A program made the translations under genes and the position numbers. From contig JBBHKE010000217.1 in NCBI GenBank assembly GCA_037447655.1, positions 1 through 29,996 on the forward strand: a stretch of 29,996 nucleotides of DNA. Reading direction: 5' to 3'. The DNA comes from Zygnema cylindricum (lineage: Eukaryota; Streptophyta; Zygnematophyceae; Zygnematales; Zygnemataceae). Each line of letters starts with the position of its first letter. Positions within the stretch are counted from its first letter, which is position 1. The notes under the pieces are model-generated. The model saw only the letters and a program-made list of their open reading frames with translations, did no database searches and was not told the origin of the DNA. Positions 29,742 through 29,996 of this stretch are shown here, piece by piece.

Positions 29742-29996
29742 CATTTGTGTTACAAACATGGCTTACGGTTTTTATTTATTTATTTTTGAGAGCGTTAAAA
29801 GTACAAAATGTTTGTTACCACTTTTGTTGTTAGCGCAAACACAAGCTTGGATTATAATCATGGTTTAATGTTTATTTCACCTCTTTTTGTTACCGCGAAA
29901 ACAATAAATGTTGTTTGTTACAAATATCTTTGTTAACGCAAACTCCAATTTGTGTTATAAACAAGGTTTAGGGTTTTTTTTAACTATTTTTGTGAG
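29742..29996 (-). repeat. Satellite, inverted orientation, running off the window
   Basis: CATTTGTGTTACAAACATGG, TGTTACCACTTTTGTTGTTAGCG, CACCTCTTTTTGTTACCGCG and AACAAGGTTTAGGGTTTT are the reverse complement of the 1-8028 unit, slightly more than one unit long. The TTTAGGG motif is kept. Confidence 0.92.

Overview
The window is repeat-dominated nuclear DNA. It holds one AT-rich tandem satellite and four LTR retrotransposons, and I see no host gene, rRNA, tRNA gene or CRISPR array. The host looks like a land plant or a related streptophyte alga. Reasons: the satellite carries the plant telomere-type CCCTAAA motif, the elements are plant-style Ty1/copia and Ty3/gypsy, and a copia primer-binding site is complementary to the anticodon region of plant-type initiator tRNA-Met (tRNA sequence recalled from memory). 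I cannot name the species; a methyltransferase-bearing gypsy element hints at a seedless or early-diverging streptophyte.

Layout: 1-8028 is a forward array of about 40 units of about 202 bp, each built from two diverged 101-bp halves (A and B). 8029-10444 is copia-1, truncated at its 5' end inside reverse transcriptase, with its 3' LTR. 10445-10579 is satellite in inverted orientation. 10580-27300 is an old, decayed Ty3/gypsy element. Its gag is split by copia-2 (13903-20349), which is nearly intact and has matching LTRs and a perfect 5-bp target duplication (CACCT). 27301-27373 is more inverted satellite. 27374 to about 29741 is copia-3, which keeps its 5' LTR and a broken gag and lacks its 3' part. 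29742-29996 is inverted satellite. By eye the LTR pairs differ by about 3% for copia-2 and about 9% for the gypsy element, which fits the nesting order.

The most interesting object is the gypsy element. Its order is gag with two zinc knuckles, aspartic protease, a C5-cytosine DNA methyltransferase domain, reverse transcriptase, RNase H, integrase, and a PHD finger as the last domain before the polypurine tract. It thus joins a DNA-methylation writer and a chromatin-reader-type finger in one element. This copy is dead, with stops, frameshifts and lost catalytic residues.

The copia family has its own oddities. The primer-binding site matches the anticodon loop of initiator tRNA-Met, as in Drosophila copia, rather than the tRNA 3' end. 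The gag frame begins inside the LTR and reads through this site. The LTRs share a hairpin whose arms changed together between copies.
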